The notes beneath the pieces were generated by a model, which was given only the letters and a program-made list of their open reading frames with translations, had not been told where the DNA came from and did no database searches. Source: Hondaea fermentalgiana (taxonomy: Eukaryota > Sar > Bigyra > Thraustochytrida > Thraustochytriidae). From it: a DNA stretch of 64,000 nt. The stretch is from assembly GCA_014084085.1 (NCBI GenBank), contig NPFB01000117.1:595-64594 (forward strand), in the 5' to 3' direction. The position numbers and the translations under genes were made by a program. This document shows, one piece after another, positions 17,874-27,458 of the stretch. Each line of letters begins with the position of its first letter. Position 1 is the first letter of the stretch.

Positions 17874-19337
17874 TTACACGTCGTACATGGGGTTTTGCGC
17901 GGCAGCCATCTTAAAGTCCTTGGGGTTGACAGATCCAGTTGACGTAGCGTTGGCAGTGGCAGCTCGCATCCTGCGGCGCCGTACAACGTAAGCGGCGCCA
18001 ACCAGAGCAAGGGCAACACAGGCTCCGCCGGCTGCAGACATGACGACAAGACCACTGTTCGACGTCTGCTCAGGCTCACTCACTTCGTCCGTGCCATCAC
18101 CGACGTTGGATGATCCGACATACGTGTTGCCCCCGCTGATGCCCCAGATACGCTCCGCGTGGTTGCTGTAAATGGCGTCATTGGTGAGCGCGTACAAAAA
18201 GGTAAAGCCGATGACCTGAAGGTGGTCGCGGTCGACCTCCATCCAGTACCACCGTCCGGGCGCCCAGGTGCCAGTGAACTTTGTGCATCCGTTGGCTCCA
18301 TTCGAGTATCCAATCTTCGGGCACTTGGACGACTCGAATGGAACAAGACCATCGTTCTTGCGCAGATCCGACGCGACGCGCAGGCTGCCAATGATGTTCG
18401 CAAAGGGCTGAAGCAAGAGACCCATGGTCGCCTCAGCTACAGAGATGAGGCCGCAGCCGTATCCCCACTCGCACCACGGGACGTTTTGCACCGTTTGCTC
18501 GGTGGCCATGCCAAAGTAGAATGTGTTAGAGTACGCCTGCTGGCCTTGTTGCTGGAGCTCGCGGGAGCCGTCGATAGACAAGTCGTATGGCGCGAGGTCC
18601 CTAAAACCCATGTCAAAAATGGCGTTAGCGCAGACGCGCTCGACGTAGTCGCCAAAAGACTCGCCCGATTGACGGCCCAGCCCAAAGTGGTCAAGATCAA
18701 AATCGTAAATGAGATCGACAAAGGTGTTGCCAGTAATGCCTGCAAAACCAAGAATGAGATCCTTGATGAGTTCCACAATGTCCTCGCCAAGTACGTCGAT
18801 GAGTGGTGTGCCATCGTGCGGGGTAGAGATGGTTGTCACGGACTTGATCATGTTGCCGAGACCGGCAAAGAGAGGGCTCGTCGAGCCTGCCGAGACCTCG
18901 GCCGGCACACCCTCTTGAAGCATGACCTCAAGCTGGCGGATTGTCTGGCCACCCATGGAGTGACCAATGAGGTGAATGCGCTTCGTCGTCGACCACGAAG
19001 GGTAGAATCCTTGGCCCGAGTAGTCGCGACCGTATCGCTCATGGCTGTATGTGGAGCTGTGGGCGGGGCCATAGTCAACGCGGGTGCCCTTGATTTGCGC
19101 GTACAGTTCGCAGGCGCGGTCCCAATTCGAGCTAACGGGCCCGACGGAGGCCACAAAGACATCAAAGCGGTCTCGCGGGAACTCGTCGAGCTCGGCCCAG
19201 TAGTCGATGGGGCCCAGCTCGTCGTCGCCGAAGCCAGCGAGACCGTGCACGAAAACGACGACCTCTTTGGCGCTCGTGGCGACCACCATGGCGGAGGCCG
19301 CCAGGCTTGCCATGAGCATCGCCTTTACGCCCATCAT
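17874..19337 (-). CDS. Secreted, membrane-anchored lipase of the staphylococcal-lipase-like alpha/beta-hydrolase family
   Basis: 487 aa from the first ATG of an ATGATG pair. A signal peptide (about 1-23, ending ATSA-KE) is followed directly by the fold's first strand and oxyanion loop VVVFVHGLAGFG. The block DYGPAHSSTYSHERYGRDY matches the lipases of Staphylococcus and relatives. GHSMGGQT carries the nucleophile Ser; NDGLVPF and DHLQVIG fit the catalytic Asp and His. A hydrophobic segment at about 440-460 followed by RRRR gives a type I topology, with the enzyme outside or in the lumen. The cytosolic tail ends NPMYDV, an NPxY-type endocytic motif. It probably hydrolyses triacylglycerol or phospholipid; the substrate is inferred. 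The reading frame runs upstream to 19451, but those residues lack signal character. Confidence 0.87.
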   Translation of the reverse strand: MMGVKAMLMASLAASAMVVATSAKEVVVFVHGLAGFGDDELGPIDYWAELDEFPRDRFDVFVASVGPVSSNWDRACELYAQIKGTRVDYGPAHSSTYSHERYGRDYSGQGFYPSWSTTKRIHLIGHSMGGQTIRQLEVMLQEGVPAEVSAGSTSPLFAGLGNMIKSVTTISTPHDGTPLIDVLGEDIVELIKDLILGFAGITGNTFVDLIYDFDLDHFGLGRQSGESFGDYVERVCANAIFDMGFRDLAPYDLSIDGSRELQQQGQQAYSNTFYFGMATEQTVQNVPWCEWGYGCGLISVAEATMGLLLQPFANIIGSLRVASDLRKNDGLVPFESSKCPKIGYSNGANGCTKFTGTWAPGRWYWMEVDRDHLQVIGFTFLYALTNDAIYSNHAERIWGISGGNTYVGSSNVGDGTDEVSEPEQTSNSGLVVMSAAGGACVALALVGAAYVVRRRRMRAATANATSTGSVNPKDFKMAAAQNPMYDV

Positions 19338-20609
19338 TTTCGGTTCTTTTCTTGCACGGGAGGGAGAGGTGCTCAAAGTTGCCCCCTCTTTCCCTGTCTC
19401 GTGTTCTCCTCTCGTGGAGTCTTGCTTGCTCTTGTTTTTGTAGTTTTGCAATTTCGGTTTTGCAGCCTCGAGCCCCGCTCGCTTTCTCGCTCACGTTGTC
19501 GCTTTGTCCCCACCCGCTCCTCCTTGTCTATATACTTGCTCCTCGCGTCACGCCACGCTATCTCATGTCTTCCGCCACTGGCCGCATGATGATCCCGGGC
19601 AGCACCCTGCCCAGTCATGCGCAGGGCACCAGTCACCACCCGCAGGCTGCAAAAAAGACGCCATCAGCCAGCTGCAGCCCACTGCCACTCGGCAGCGGCT
19701 CGACTCGACCCGACTCGAAGTGCGCGGCGTCGTGCCACCCGTCCTTCATCACGATCATCCCCCCGGAAGAGAAGAAGGGAGAAGATCCCCCGCAACGTTC
19801 TGATCTTGGAGGAGAGCGAGCCCAGCTGGCAGCCAGTACCTAACGGCGCCTTCCTGTCGTGGGTCCGCGATCGCCAACTTCTGGTCCCGCGCCGCCGCGG
19901 GTCATGCCGCCCGCCCGAGGAAGTACGCGCGGCGCAGACCGTTGGGCCGCAGCGAGCTTCGACGGCTTGCGCGTCCCGTCGACTCGGCTCGGCTGGGCTG
20001 GGCTCGGGTCCATTGCCCAACTTGGAGTCCGAGTCCGCCTCGGAGCTCGAATTCGAATTTGGATTCGAACTCGAATTTGAATTTGAGATTGAGATTGAAT
20101 TTGAATTTGAATTTGAATTTGAATTTGGATTCGAAGTCGAATTCTCGAGTTCTTCGAAAATGTATCTTCGCCTGCGAGCTGAGCGCCTCGCCTGCTAACG
20201 GTGGCGTGGACCCATCCTCGCGCGGCGCGGCACTGCGCCGACGCGGCTCGGGAGCGCGGAGGCCGCCCGTGCCGCTGCTGCCGCAGCTGCGCTTGGCTCG
20301 CGCCAGGCTGCAGCGCGGCAGGGCCAGGATTCGCTTCGCCGGTTGCAATTCCGATTCTGCCTCGCAAAAAGGGGCGCACGCCCATTCACAAAAGATAGAA
20401 ATCAGCTTCTGAAAAAAAAAAAAACTCTGTCCACGAGACATCAACTTTTTCGAAGCTAAATCTATTTTGTGACCGTTGTCAAAACGGCGAGAAACGGCGC
20501 TTTTCCTGCGCGTAACGCGCGTATAGGCCTACCAGGGGTGAGTGCGGCGACGGAGGCTGCCAATAAAAGTACTTGGGGCACCAACAGCACGAAGGAAAAA
20601 CGCCCGAGA
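19338..20609. other. Intergenic region upstream of the lipase
   Basis: About 1.3 kb with no supported gene. It includes a GAATTT-type repeat (about 20045-20150), GC-rich blocks and poly-A near 20412. Frames on both strands are open because of low complexity. The palindrome TAGGCCTA lies at 20524-20531. Confidence 0.4.
20045..20150. repeat. Degenerate GAATTT hexanucleotide repeat
   Basis: About 17 units of GAATTT/GAATTC/GAGATT. It would read as alternating Glu-Phe on the plus strand and Lys-Phe or Gln-Ile on the minus strand, so frames through it are artefacts. Confidence 0.85.
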
Positions 20610-21065
20610 ATGGACCCACGCTTCATAGCAACACTTCAAGAAGCGCTCGATCAGAGTTTCTCGGTAACAAACGCGCTCATTCGATTCAAAGGTAAATGGG
20701 GCATCGGCAAGACTGCATGGGACGCTTCACAGCGCGTCGAACGAAATTTCTCTCCAGATGAAAAGCAGCTCAGGGCCAAGTACGCCAACATGAAGACGGG
20801 TATCAAGAAACAGAAAACAACGCGCTTAATACTTATTATGAACTCCCTTTTCTTTTTCTTTTCTTTTCTTTTTTCCGAATACTGGTTGAATAGTGTTCTG
20901 ACTCGCTTGTTGGCGCGGGAAGCCAGGTTTGCCGGATCCGTGCTTTTTCGACCGCGCCTTTCAAGTTCTTATCCGCTCGCGGGGGATAGTGCACGCTGCC
21001 ACGGCCGCGTGAAAATCGGCAAGAGATCGGTCGAGCGAGATACCTGCCTACACCCATTCCCATAG
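20610..21065 (+). CDS. Possible SANT/Myb-like DNA-binding fragment (gene relic or first exon)
   Basis: The frame starting at ATG 20610 gives 151 aa. Only the first 72 look protein-like: a Trp (KWGIGKTAW) followed by SPDEKQLRAKYANMKTG, reminiscent of SANT/Myb-like DNA-binding domains found in transposon-derived proteins. The remainder (LFFFFSFLF and on) reads through T-rich sequence and is probably not translated as written. The open frame could be an exon whose intron starts near 20800, or a relic of a transposon gene. No transposase or terminal repeats seen. Low certainty. Confidence 0.3.
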   Translation: MDPRFIATLQEALDQSFSVTNALIRFKGKWGIGKTAWDASQRVERNFSPDEKQLRAKYANMKTGIKKQKTTRLILIMNSLFFFFSFLFSEYWLNSVLTRLLAREARFAGSVLFRPRLSSSYPLAGDSARCHGRVKIGKRSVERDTCLHPFP

Positions 21066-21082
21066 ACCCCGCATACTTTTAC

Positions 21083-21210
21083 TTTCTCCTTCGTCTCGTC
21101 AAGGTTCTGGGCGACGCTCAAGCAACCCACGGTATCTCAGCCACTAGAATGGAAGAGTATGCGTCTGCGTGAATCTGCCGCTGCAGCCAGACCTGCGACA
21201 CATGCGAGAC
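21083..21210 (+). pseudogene. Decayed copy of the four-cysteine mini-protein gene at 22582
   Basis: 21083-21132 aligns with the signal-peptide part of the gene at 22582 (shared blocks TTCTC, GTCTCGTC, GGTTCTG, CAAGC and ACCCA in order). 21140-21206 aligns with its 3' half (shared TGCGTCTGCG and TGCAGCCAGACCTG). The part encoding the first Cys pair is missing, and an in-frame TGA follows GCGTCTGCG. It therefore looks like an inactivated tandem duplicate about 1.5 kb from the intact gene. Confidence 0.6.
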
Positions 21211-21370
21211 CTAATCTATACATCTTTTAGATTCATTTTCGGCCTGCCTTTAGCTTTTGCTTGGCGAGTGTAGAGAATTGCGACAAGCGCAGGTTAGCAA
21301 TGCTGATGATAAAGAGAAAAGTATTTATTTACGTCCAATGTTCACCTGAAATGGGAGATGCTCTCGCGCA

Positions 21371-21952
21371 CTAACGAAGGCTTTCAATCACAGCATCGCA
21401 TGCCATGGATCCCGAAGCAGCACCAGCCATTCCACCCCCAATTCCACCGAAAGCAGCTCCGACAGTAGCTCCAATGGGTCCAAAGATAGCTCCGAAACTT
21501 CCTCCAACCATGGCACCGCTCGAAGCACCTGCGAAATACCCGCTTGAACGACAGATCTTTTCCTGCATTCCATCACCGCAGTAAACCTCAATGGCAGGTC
21601 CCAGAAAAGGAGCAACGGTATCAAGACCAGAACCCCACCTGGTCGCCCAGTGGCGGGCATATTGAGCAGCTGACCTGGGTGTCTGTCCAATCATAAGGTA
21701 ATAGCTCTTGACGAATCCCTTCAAATCCGTCGTTGGCGGGACCTTTACTCCTGCAGTCGTGACGACCCCAGCAATGCACGCCTTGTCCCCATTGCACTTT
21801 GAGAATTCTGCGATCAAATCAGGGAGCTTTTTCGTAGCATCTGGCGTGCCGCAGATCATTTCATCGAAGCTACCGCTATCAAGCGCCTCACCTGTCGTAG
21901 ATAATCCTGCGACCACAATCGAGAAGATGATAAAGATTGGCGAGGCCCGCAT
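21371..21952 (-). CDS. Secreted or membrane-inserting small protein with glycine-zipper C-terminus, unknown function
   Basis: 193 aa. An N-terminal signal peptide (about 1-23, IFIIFSIVVAGLSTTGEA) is followed by a domain with Cys at ICG, KC, AC, YC, IC and near the end AC, probably disulfide-bonded. Residues about 140-180 form GASSGAMVGGSFGAIFGPIGATVGAAFGG-type glycine-zipper repeats that could pack as membrane helices. No family recognised. Single exon, good ATG (21952), clean stop. The neighbouring mini-protein also has a signal peptide, so this interval carries two secreted products of unknown role. Confidence 0.65.
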   Translation of the reverse strand: MRASPIFIIFSIVVAGLSTTGEALDSGSFDEMICGTPDATKKLPDLIAEFSKCNGDKACIAGVVTTAGVKVPPTTDLKGFVKSYYLMIGQTPRSAAQYARHWATRWGSGLDTVAPFLGPAIEVYCGDGMQEKICRSSGYFAGASSGAMVGGSFGAIFGPIGATVGAAFGGIGGGMAGAASGSMACDAVIESLR

Positions 21953-22581
21953 GCTGAATGGGCGGCTTGAGTTCCTTTGCTCAACTGACTGGTTTCTTGG
22001 TTGGCTTGATGCAATGTTAGTTGTGCTGGCTGAAGCTTCGAAATTAAGGATCTGCTTGAAAATTGATAAGCATTGCCATCAGGCTGCTCAAGACGCAGCT
22101 TGTAGATCGCTAAGGGATTGATAAGCTTTAACGTAGGCTTCTGGTCAAAGCAGACGAAAATCGGAGAACGACACGATTTTTTGGAAGAAGTAAGATAGAT
22201 GGCAGAAATCGTGATATGGGTTCCCCTTAAAAAGAAAATTAACCAAGTCGTATCACGAAAAAAGCGTCCGAGCGCTGAATCTTTTTCTATTGTTGTAACA
22301 TGTAAATCGAAGCAAGGATGCCCAGGAGGCAAGGTCGCCGTGGCTCGTTCGCGAACAAGAAGCCAAACAGCGCGCGCAGGCTCGCGCGACGTCGCCGTGG
22401 CTCGTTTGCCGGCTGTAAAGTCAAATTCTGTCATATAATGTGTGCAGACTAGCGACGTCGCCGCGGCCCGATCACCAGTGGCAGAAAAAAGCCAATTTCT
22501 CAACAGGGTGTGCAAGCTTTAGCTTCTTGCCAGCAGAACCAGATTGCCGGGGCAGAAACTCTGGAGCAAGATCAAGGCTAC
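21953..22581. promoter_or_regulatory. Upstream regions of two secreted-protein genes
   Basis: About 630 bp between divergent genes. On the mini-protein side, GTCGCCGTGGCTCGTT occurs at about 22334 and 22391, with a third weaker copy near 22457. A TATA-like CATATAAT lies at about 22432. These may be promoter elements; no experimental support. Confidence 0.35.
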
Positions 22582-22779
22582 ATGATGCGCGCAATGAATG
22601 TTCTCTTATGTCTCGTCCTGGTTCTGATCAGCGCGCAAGCGACCCAGGGAGGACCCGTCTGCTACCATGCCTGTGTGGCCGGGAGCTCGGCTATTGGAAC
22701 AGGGGAGTCTGCGTCTGCGCGGAGCCACCGTTGCAGCCAGACCTGTGACACGGTGGACCGATTCATGGGAAACAAGTAG
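22582..22779 (+). CDS. Secreted four-cysteine mini-protein (CX3C-X19-CX3C)
   Basis: 65 aa from the ATGATG at 22582. Hydrophobic signal peptide at about 3-22 (VLLCLVLVLISAQA), then a 43-residue mature part with four Cys at 27, 31, 51 and 55. CX3C...CX3C spacing is the pattern of helical-hairpin (alpha-hairpinin) mini-proteins, though the 19-residue loop is longer than usual. The function cannot be read from sequence. A decayed relative lies at 21083-21210. It could still be a chance ORF, but signal peptide, Cys pairing and the diverged duplicate together support a real gene. Confidence 0.5.
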   Translation: MMRAMNVLLCLVLVLISAQATQGGPVCYHACVAGSSAIGTGESASARSHRCSQTCDTVDRFMGNK

Positions 22780-22940
22780 ATGTGCCACTTAACATTTATA
22801 ATGTCCATTCATTCTTCTTTGGTGCGTTTGAACAGGAACATAGATGGAAGGAATCGTTATTATCGTTGTCGATGTCGTTGATGGCAATTTTACTGCCATG
22901 GCTGCTCTCTTTGTTTTTTTTGGAAAAAAAAGAAAGTGCT

Positions 22941-24476
22941 TCAAAGAATGACGCACTTGTTTGCTGGGTGGTTCCTAGCATCAAGTTGCTCGTTAAGAGT
23001 GCACTCGAGCGCTCCGCCTCGCTCTTCAAGGATATGCTGAATTGCCTTGGCGGCTTTGCTGCTGATGTAGTTCTTGTTCAAGCTGCATGTTTGCGTCATT
23101 GTACAGAACGTCAGACTCATCCTCGAGAAAGAAAGAAAAAAATGTGCGATGCGCAAGAAACTTACGCGAGCTTGCGAAGCGTGGAATTGTGTGCCAATGC
23201 GGAAGCAAGCGCTTTTGCGCCTTCATCGCCGATCTGGTTCATTGAGAGACTACGCATTTTTTAGGTGGCGAGGATACAAAGGGGATTTGCGTTAGCCCAT
23301 GCCAGGACTTGAATGAGCCCAACAGAATATATTAATGCAAAACGTACTCGAGTTCCTGCAATGTCTGATTGTGATGCAGGGCAGACGCAAAGGCTTTGGC
23401 GCCATCGTTGCCGATTTGATTGTCGCTCAGACTTTTGCAATTGTTGCAACACATGCGTCAGTTTCCACCATCGACCCAAATGTCTGGACGCAACGTACTC
23501 GAGTTTCTCGATAGCCTGGAGTGCAGGCGCGAGTGCGCGCGCGCCGTCATTGCTGATTTTATTGAGGCTAAGTCTGTAGGTCCCTATCGCGTCAATAAGC
23601 ATGTCCTTTGTAGAGCAAGAGGCTTTTGCCAACGTACTCGAGCCTACGGAGCGTGAAGTTCTTCGTGAGAGAAGCTCCGAGCATCTTGGCGCCAACATCG
23701 CCGATGGCATTCCATGTGAGCCTGCTCGAAAACATCGCCGCCTCGGAGCGTCAGTCTCAAGATGCGCACAAGATCCGTAGTAAAAAGCGAACAACACGTA
23801 CGAAAGTCCTTGAAGCGTCTCGTTGCGCTCTATCAGCCCCGCAAACGCCTTGGCACCCTCAGGATAGATTTCGTTACCTGTAAGACTGTGTCAGCACAAA
23901 TGAGGCGAGCGAGCGAGCAATCAGTGAGCGACGTTCATGAAGCGGGGGATGGTACTAGTGCAGAGGAAGGAGGGAGAGGGGGATCAGCCACTTACTCGAG
24001 GTCTACGAGGGTGCGATTCTTATCGAGTGATGCCACGAGCGCCTTGGCGCCCTCGTCGCCGATTTTGTTCACGCTCAGTCTGGAGATCTTTCCATGTCAG
24101 AATTCGACTTCCAAATATTCAATCTCCACGACATAGGAATGCATGCATACGTACTCGAGAACCTGCAGCGTACTCTTTCCTTCTTCCGCAAGAACGGTCG
24201 CAATGGCACGCGCTCCATCGTCATCAATCTCCACGCCGCCGAGCCTGCGATAAGTGCAGGCACGCATGTATGTATGTGTGCAAACGTCAGTCCCTCGAAC
24301 CAGCTTTCTTTCGCTCTCTTCTGCGCAACGCTTGCTTGCTTGTTTGCTTGCCTGCCTGCTTTGCGCCGCAAGGAGCGCTGACACACGTACCGGAGCTCTG
24401 CCGCGCCGTCGCGGATCTTGCCGAGCCCCTCGCTGAGCTCGGGCTTGAGCGCCGGGACCTTGTGGCTTGCCAACAT
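22941..24476 (-). CDS. Leucine-rich-repeat protein of the RNI/NLRC3 type, nine exons
   Basis: Exons (minus): 24391-24476, 24155-24244, 23996-24079, 23802-23885, 23638-23721, 23499-23573, 23348-23431, 23166-23249, 22941-23082. All introns are GT-AG, 75-150 bp. Joined, they give tandem repeats of the form LxLxxNxIGDEGAKALAxALxxNxTLxxLE, typical of ribonuclease-inhibitor/NLRC3-type LRRs. Exons 3-5, 7 and 8 are exactly 84 bp, one 28-residue repeat each. All introns are phase 2, cutting at the same codon of the repeat, mostly CTCGA|GTACGT. The last exon adds a 30-residue tail ending NKCVIL. The start at 24476 is the first ATG in the exon-1 frame (stop upstream at 24720-24722); a further 5' exon is possible. 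Such LRRs bind proteins; a partner cannot be named. No NACHT domain seen. Confidence 0.8.
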
Positions 24477-25326
24477 TCGCGCACACTCGCTAGGTCGCTC
24501 GCTCGCTCCGCCTGCCTGGGCCAGTTCTGCTCGCGCCTGCGCCCCGCTCGGGCCCGCTGCGCGCGCGAGGTCGGGCCGGCCGGCGGGCGGAGGAGGGCTT
24601 GCCGCGGGCGTCGCGCCCCTGGCCGCACGCGACCGCGACTCGACTGCGGCTGCGACGCGGGCCTCCTCGAGCGGGTCTGCTGCCACTGCTGCCGCCGCGG
24701 CGTGCGTCCCGAGCTCGATTCAACTCCACTCGACGCGCGCTGCTGCTGAATTCGCTGGCTGGTCTTTTGTGAGGAGGCGCAGCTGCCATGGCTGCTGCAG
24801 ACATACTACTACATCTGGCTACAGATGGCTCTAACACCATAAGCGAGCGGCACGGTGTTTGGGGGCAAGCTTACTACAGCTTGGCCGAGGCCTAACATGA
24901 AGAACTGACGGTATGCCGCCATCGATGACGGCGACGAGGAAAACCTCGGCGACGCGCAGGGGTGCAGACGAGGCAGAAAGGAGAGGTCCGCAGAGGATGC
25001 CGCTCCGAGGATGACGAGTGAGGGGAATTCTCGCAACAGGAATGATGAGGTGCATGTGCGCGATGGCTGGCTGACGTGGCGTGACTGGAGATCGCGTTGG
25101 TGCTATACTTTAAATTTGGGGAAAGGACTTGAGTGTCTTGGTGGAAGACAAGGGTGGATAGGAACGAAAATGTAAACCAGAAGGGCAGACTCTACGAAGA
25201 CTTTAACCAAATAATCATTGCATGGCTTGGTAGGTTGGTAGGTTGGTATAGGTTGGTTGCGCTGGCTGAGTGGTTGAGTGACTGACCCATGAGACTTGGA
25301 CGACTTTCCAGGCGCGCATACAGAGT
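24477..25326. other. Region between the LRR gene start and twinfilin 3' end
   Basis: GC-rich to about 24790, which may include a leader or 5' exon of the LRR gene: ATG at 24790 in good context (GCCATGGCAGCTGCG) opens an Arg-rich frame that is not in frame with exon 1. Then AT-richer intergenic sequence with GGTTGGTA-type repeats (25228-25258). Confidence 0.35.
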
Positions 25327-26319
25327 TCACTTCTTCTTCATGATGCGAGCCTTGCCGCGGCCCGGGCGCGAGGGCTTGGCATAGTTGGCTTGCTTGATTT
25401 TGCCAGCACTCTCGTCCGGGGTGTCATACATCTTGAGGAGATCATCAATGTCGCTAGGATCTCCAAGCTCAAAGACCTTGGTGAGCTCGATGCCGAGTTC
25501 GTCAATGTGGTGCGCCAGCGTAGCCTTGCAGGTCGAATAAAGCATTCGCACGCGGATCTTCGTCCCTTCTGGGCAGGAGAAAATGTAGTACACGTTGTTG
25601 CTCGTGTCCACCTGGCGGACCAAATAAAAGCGAGGCTCGCTAGTGGCGATTGTGGACGAGCTGAGGCGCGTCGAGGGGCTCGTCTCGCCGAGAGCAACGG
25701 TGGAATCACCCTCAATCACAAACTCGACAAGGTCTACCGAGCCAGCTCTAAATCCCTCCAGCGCGGCTTCAACATCATCAGTGAAATCAAATGGGACCAG
25801 ACCCATCGCATTAGCGCGCGCCTCGGAAGGGGGCGCCATTTGGGCTACCTCTTCCTTGGCCAGGAGCTCGGACTCCGTCAAGGGCTGATCGGAAAATTCA
25901 CGCTTGGTCGTTCCGCGGATCGAGTCCAGTGTAAGTTCATCAGGAGACGTCACATGTGCGCTTCCAGAAAAGTTGCTGTAGCCGAGCGCCTCCTTGACAT
26001 CGGCGACGCCCGAGGCATAGAGCATACGCGCCTTGACTTTCGAGTTGTCTGGAACGTAAGCAATGAGAACCCAGGCTTGGGACTCGGCGCCGATTTCCAG
26101 GCAAAACAGCAAAAAGCTTGGTTTGCCGTCCGCGAGAGCATCACTCTTCATTGCCTCCAGGTCGTCCTCCATGTTATCGCTCGCGGGGCCGCTGGCCTCG
26201 ACGCAGATACGCACGTCATTGAGACGCGCCTGGATCCAACGCACGGGCGGTGACTGCTCGGCGGCATTCACGAAGACGTCGCGCAGCTCATCGTCCACGA
26301 TCAAGTTCGCGCGCGCCAT
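25327..26319 (-). CDS. TWF: Twinfilin (two ADF-homology domains, actin-binding)
   Basis: 330 aa. Twinfilin sequesters ADP-actin monomers and caps or depolymerises filament barbed ends in the cytoplasm. The first ADF-H domain spans about 4-140 (WVLIAYVPDNSKVKARMLYASG), the second about 170-305 (YYIFSCPEGTKIRVRMLYSTCKA). Between them is the conserved linker LTESELLAKEE. The tail PSRPGRGKARIMKKK is basic, like the capping-protein and lipid-binding tail of other twinfilins. ATG at 26319 follows a purine-rich leader. No introns. The neighbour on the right is divergent. Confidence 0.93.
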   Translation of the reverse strand: MARANLIVDDELRDVFVNAAEQSPPVRWIQARLNDVRICVEASGPASDNMEDDLEAMKSDALADGKPSFLLFCLEIGAESQAWVLIAYVPDNSKVKARMLYASGVADVKEALGYSNFSGSAHVTSPDELTLDSIRGTTKREFSDQPLTESELLAKEEVAQMAPPSEARANAMGLVPFDFTDDVEAALEGFRAGSVDLVEFVIEGDSTVALGETSPSTRLSSSTIATSEPRFYLVRQVDTSNNVYYIFSCPEGTKIRVRMLYSTCKATLAHHIDELGIELTKVFELGDPSDIDDLLKMYDTPDESAGKIKQANYAKPSRPGRGKARIMKKK

Positions 26320-27458
26320 CTTTCCCTCCCGCCTCGCGTCTGCGAAACACTCGGCAACAGGCTAGGTTTGATTGATGATACTCTGCGCTTCCCTCGCTCG
26401 CTCGGGCGAGCTCGGGTAAGAAAAGAGTTCGCGTTGAGCGATCGATCTCGCGCGGAGCTTCAAGACGCCACGGCACGCAAGATGTCGAAGTGTGCTGGCT
26501 GGCGAGCGGCAGCGGTGGACTTGCGGGCTTGCGGCGGTCGTTGCCGCAGCCTTCGTTCGTGGAATACACGCTCTTGTCGCGTTTGCTTGGAGATCTGCCC
26601 GCAGATCAATCAATCAATCCAAACGAGCTACCAATAAAAATCATCAATGAAAGTGTGTTGCGAGTTGAGTCTCATCAATCACAGCCGCATTGCCAGAAGG
26701 CCTTGTTAGTAGGCAAGAGGGCGGTCAGTCGCGCGCCACAGCCAGTTCGAGCGCGCCGTGCTTCGTTTTGGAATACGGGAAAAGGGAGCTCGAGCATCGT
26801 GACGATCCCCGGTACATGGTGAAGACGCCCTCGTGGAGACGCAAAGAAGGTCTTTGATGCAAAGCACTCACAAGAATCAAGCGGAGGCGAAGAGCTCAAT
26901 CTTTTGATTTTTTGAGACGAACTTTCACGACGTCAAAACAACCCTATGGTAGACCTTGTTGTAAAACTCATCTAGGCCTACTTTCTGTCTTCATGAATGC
27001 GCATTGATGTCCATAGATCAGGGACATGAGAATTGACGAGATGGGAGAATCCAGCGCTTGAAGCAAGCATGGCCAAGCCGTATCGTCAGAGCACGCAACC
27101 TTAGTGTTTCTAGTAGTCCCGAACGCTAATGGAGCCGTCGCGGCTCTGCAGATGACTAGACTCCAATCCATCGACCAAGCATTGCCGTATCTCACGATCG
27201 GCTTTGCTCGCGCATAGGATTGCAGCGTGCGGCTTGCTTGCGTCCTCTGTGCTCGTCTGACAACGTCCAGGGTGTCGGTACGCGAGCTCGCAAGCGCGCG
27301 ATCGAACTCAGGTGGTGAGCCGTTGCCACGAGCTCGCTAGCTAGCTAGCAAGCTACGGCCACGAGCAGAGCAGGGCAGAGCAAAGCAGAGCAGGGCAGAG
27401 CAAAGCACAAGGCAGCGCAGCGTAGCAAAAGCCGTCAGGACCAAAAGGAAAAGCCGAG
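26320..27458. promoter_or_regulatory. Divergent promoter region, twinfilin and SLC35B-type transporter
   Basis: About 1.1 kb. TCAATCAATC repeats near 26605, the palindrome TAGGCCTA at 26973-26980, and two tandem 20-bp units rich in AGAGCAGGGCAGAGC at about 27365-27405, ending about 50 bp before the transporter ATG. No coding signal. Confidence 0.4.

Noticed and set aside
19617..20198. Open frame encoding a Glu-Phe repeat protein
   Set aside because: Depends on the GAATTT repeat, has no conserved part, and the minus strand is equally open.
24490..24840. Arg-rich minus frame with ATG near the LRR gene start
   Set aside because: Good ATG context but different frame from exon 1 and no conserved residues; kept only as possible leader.
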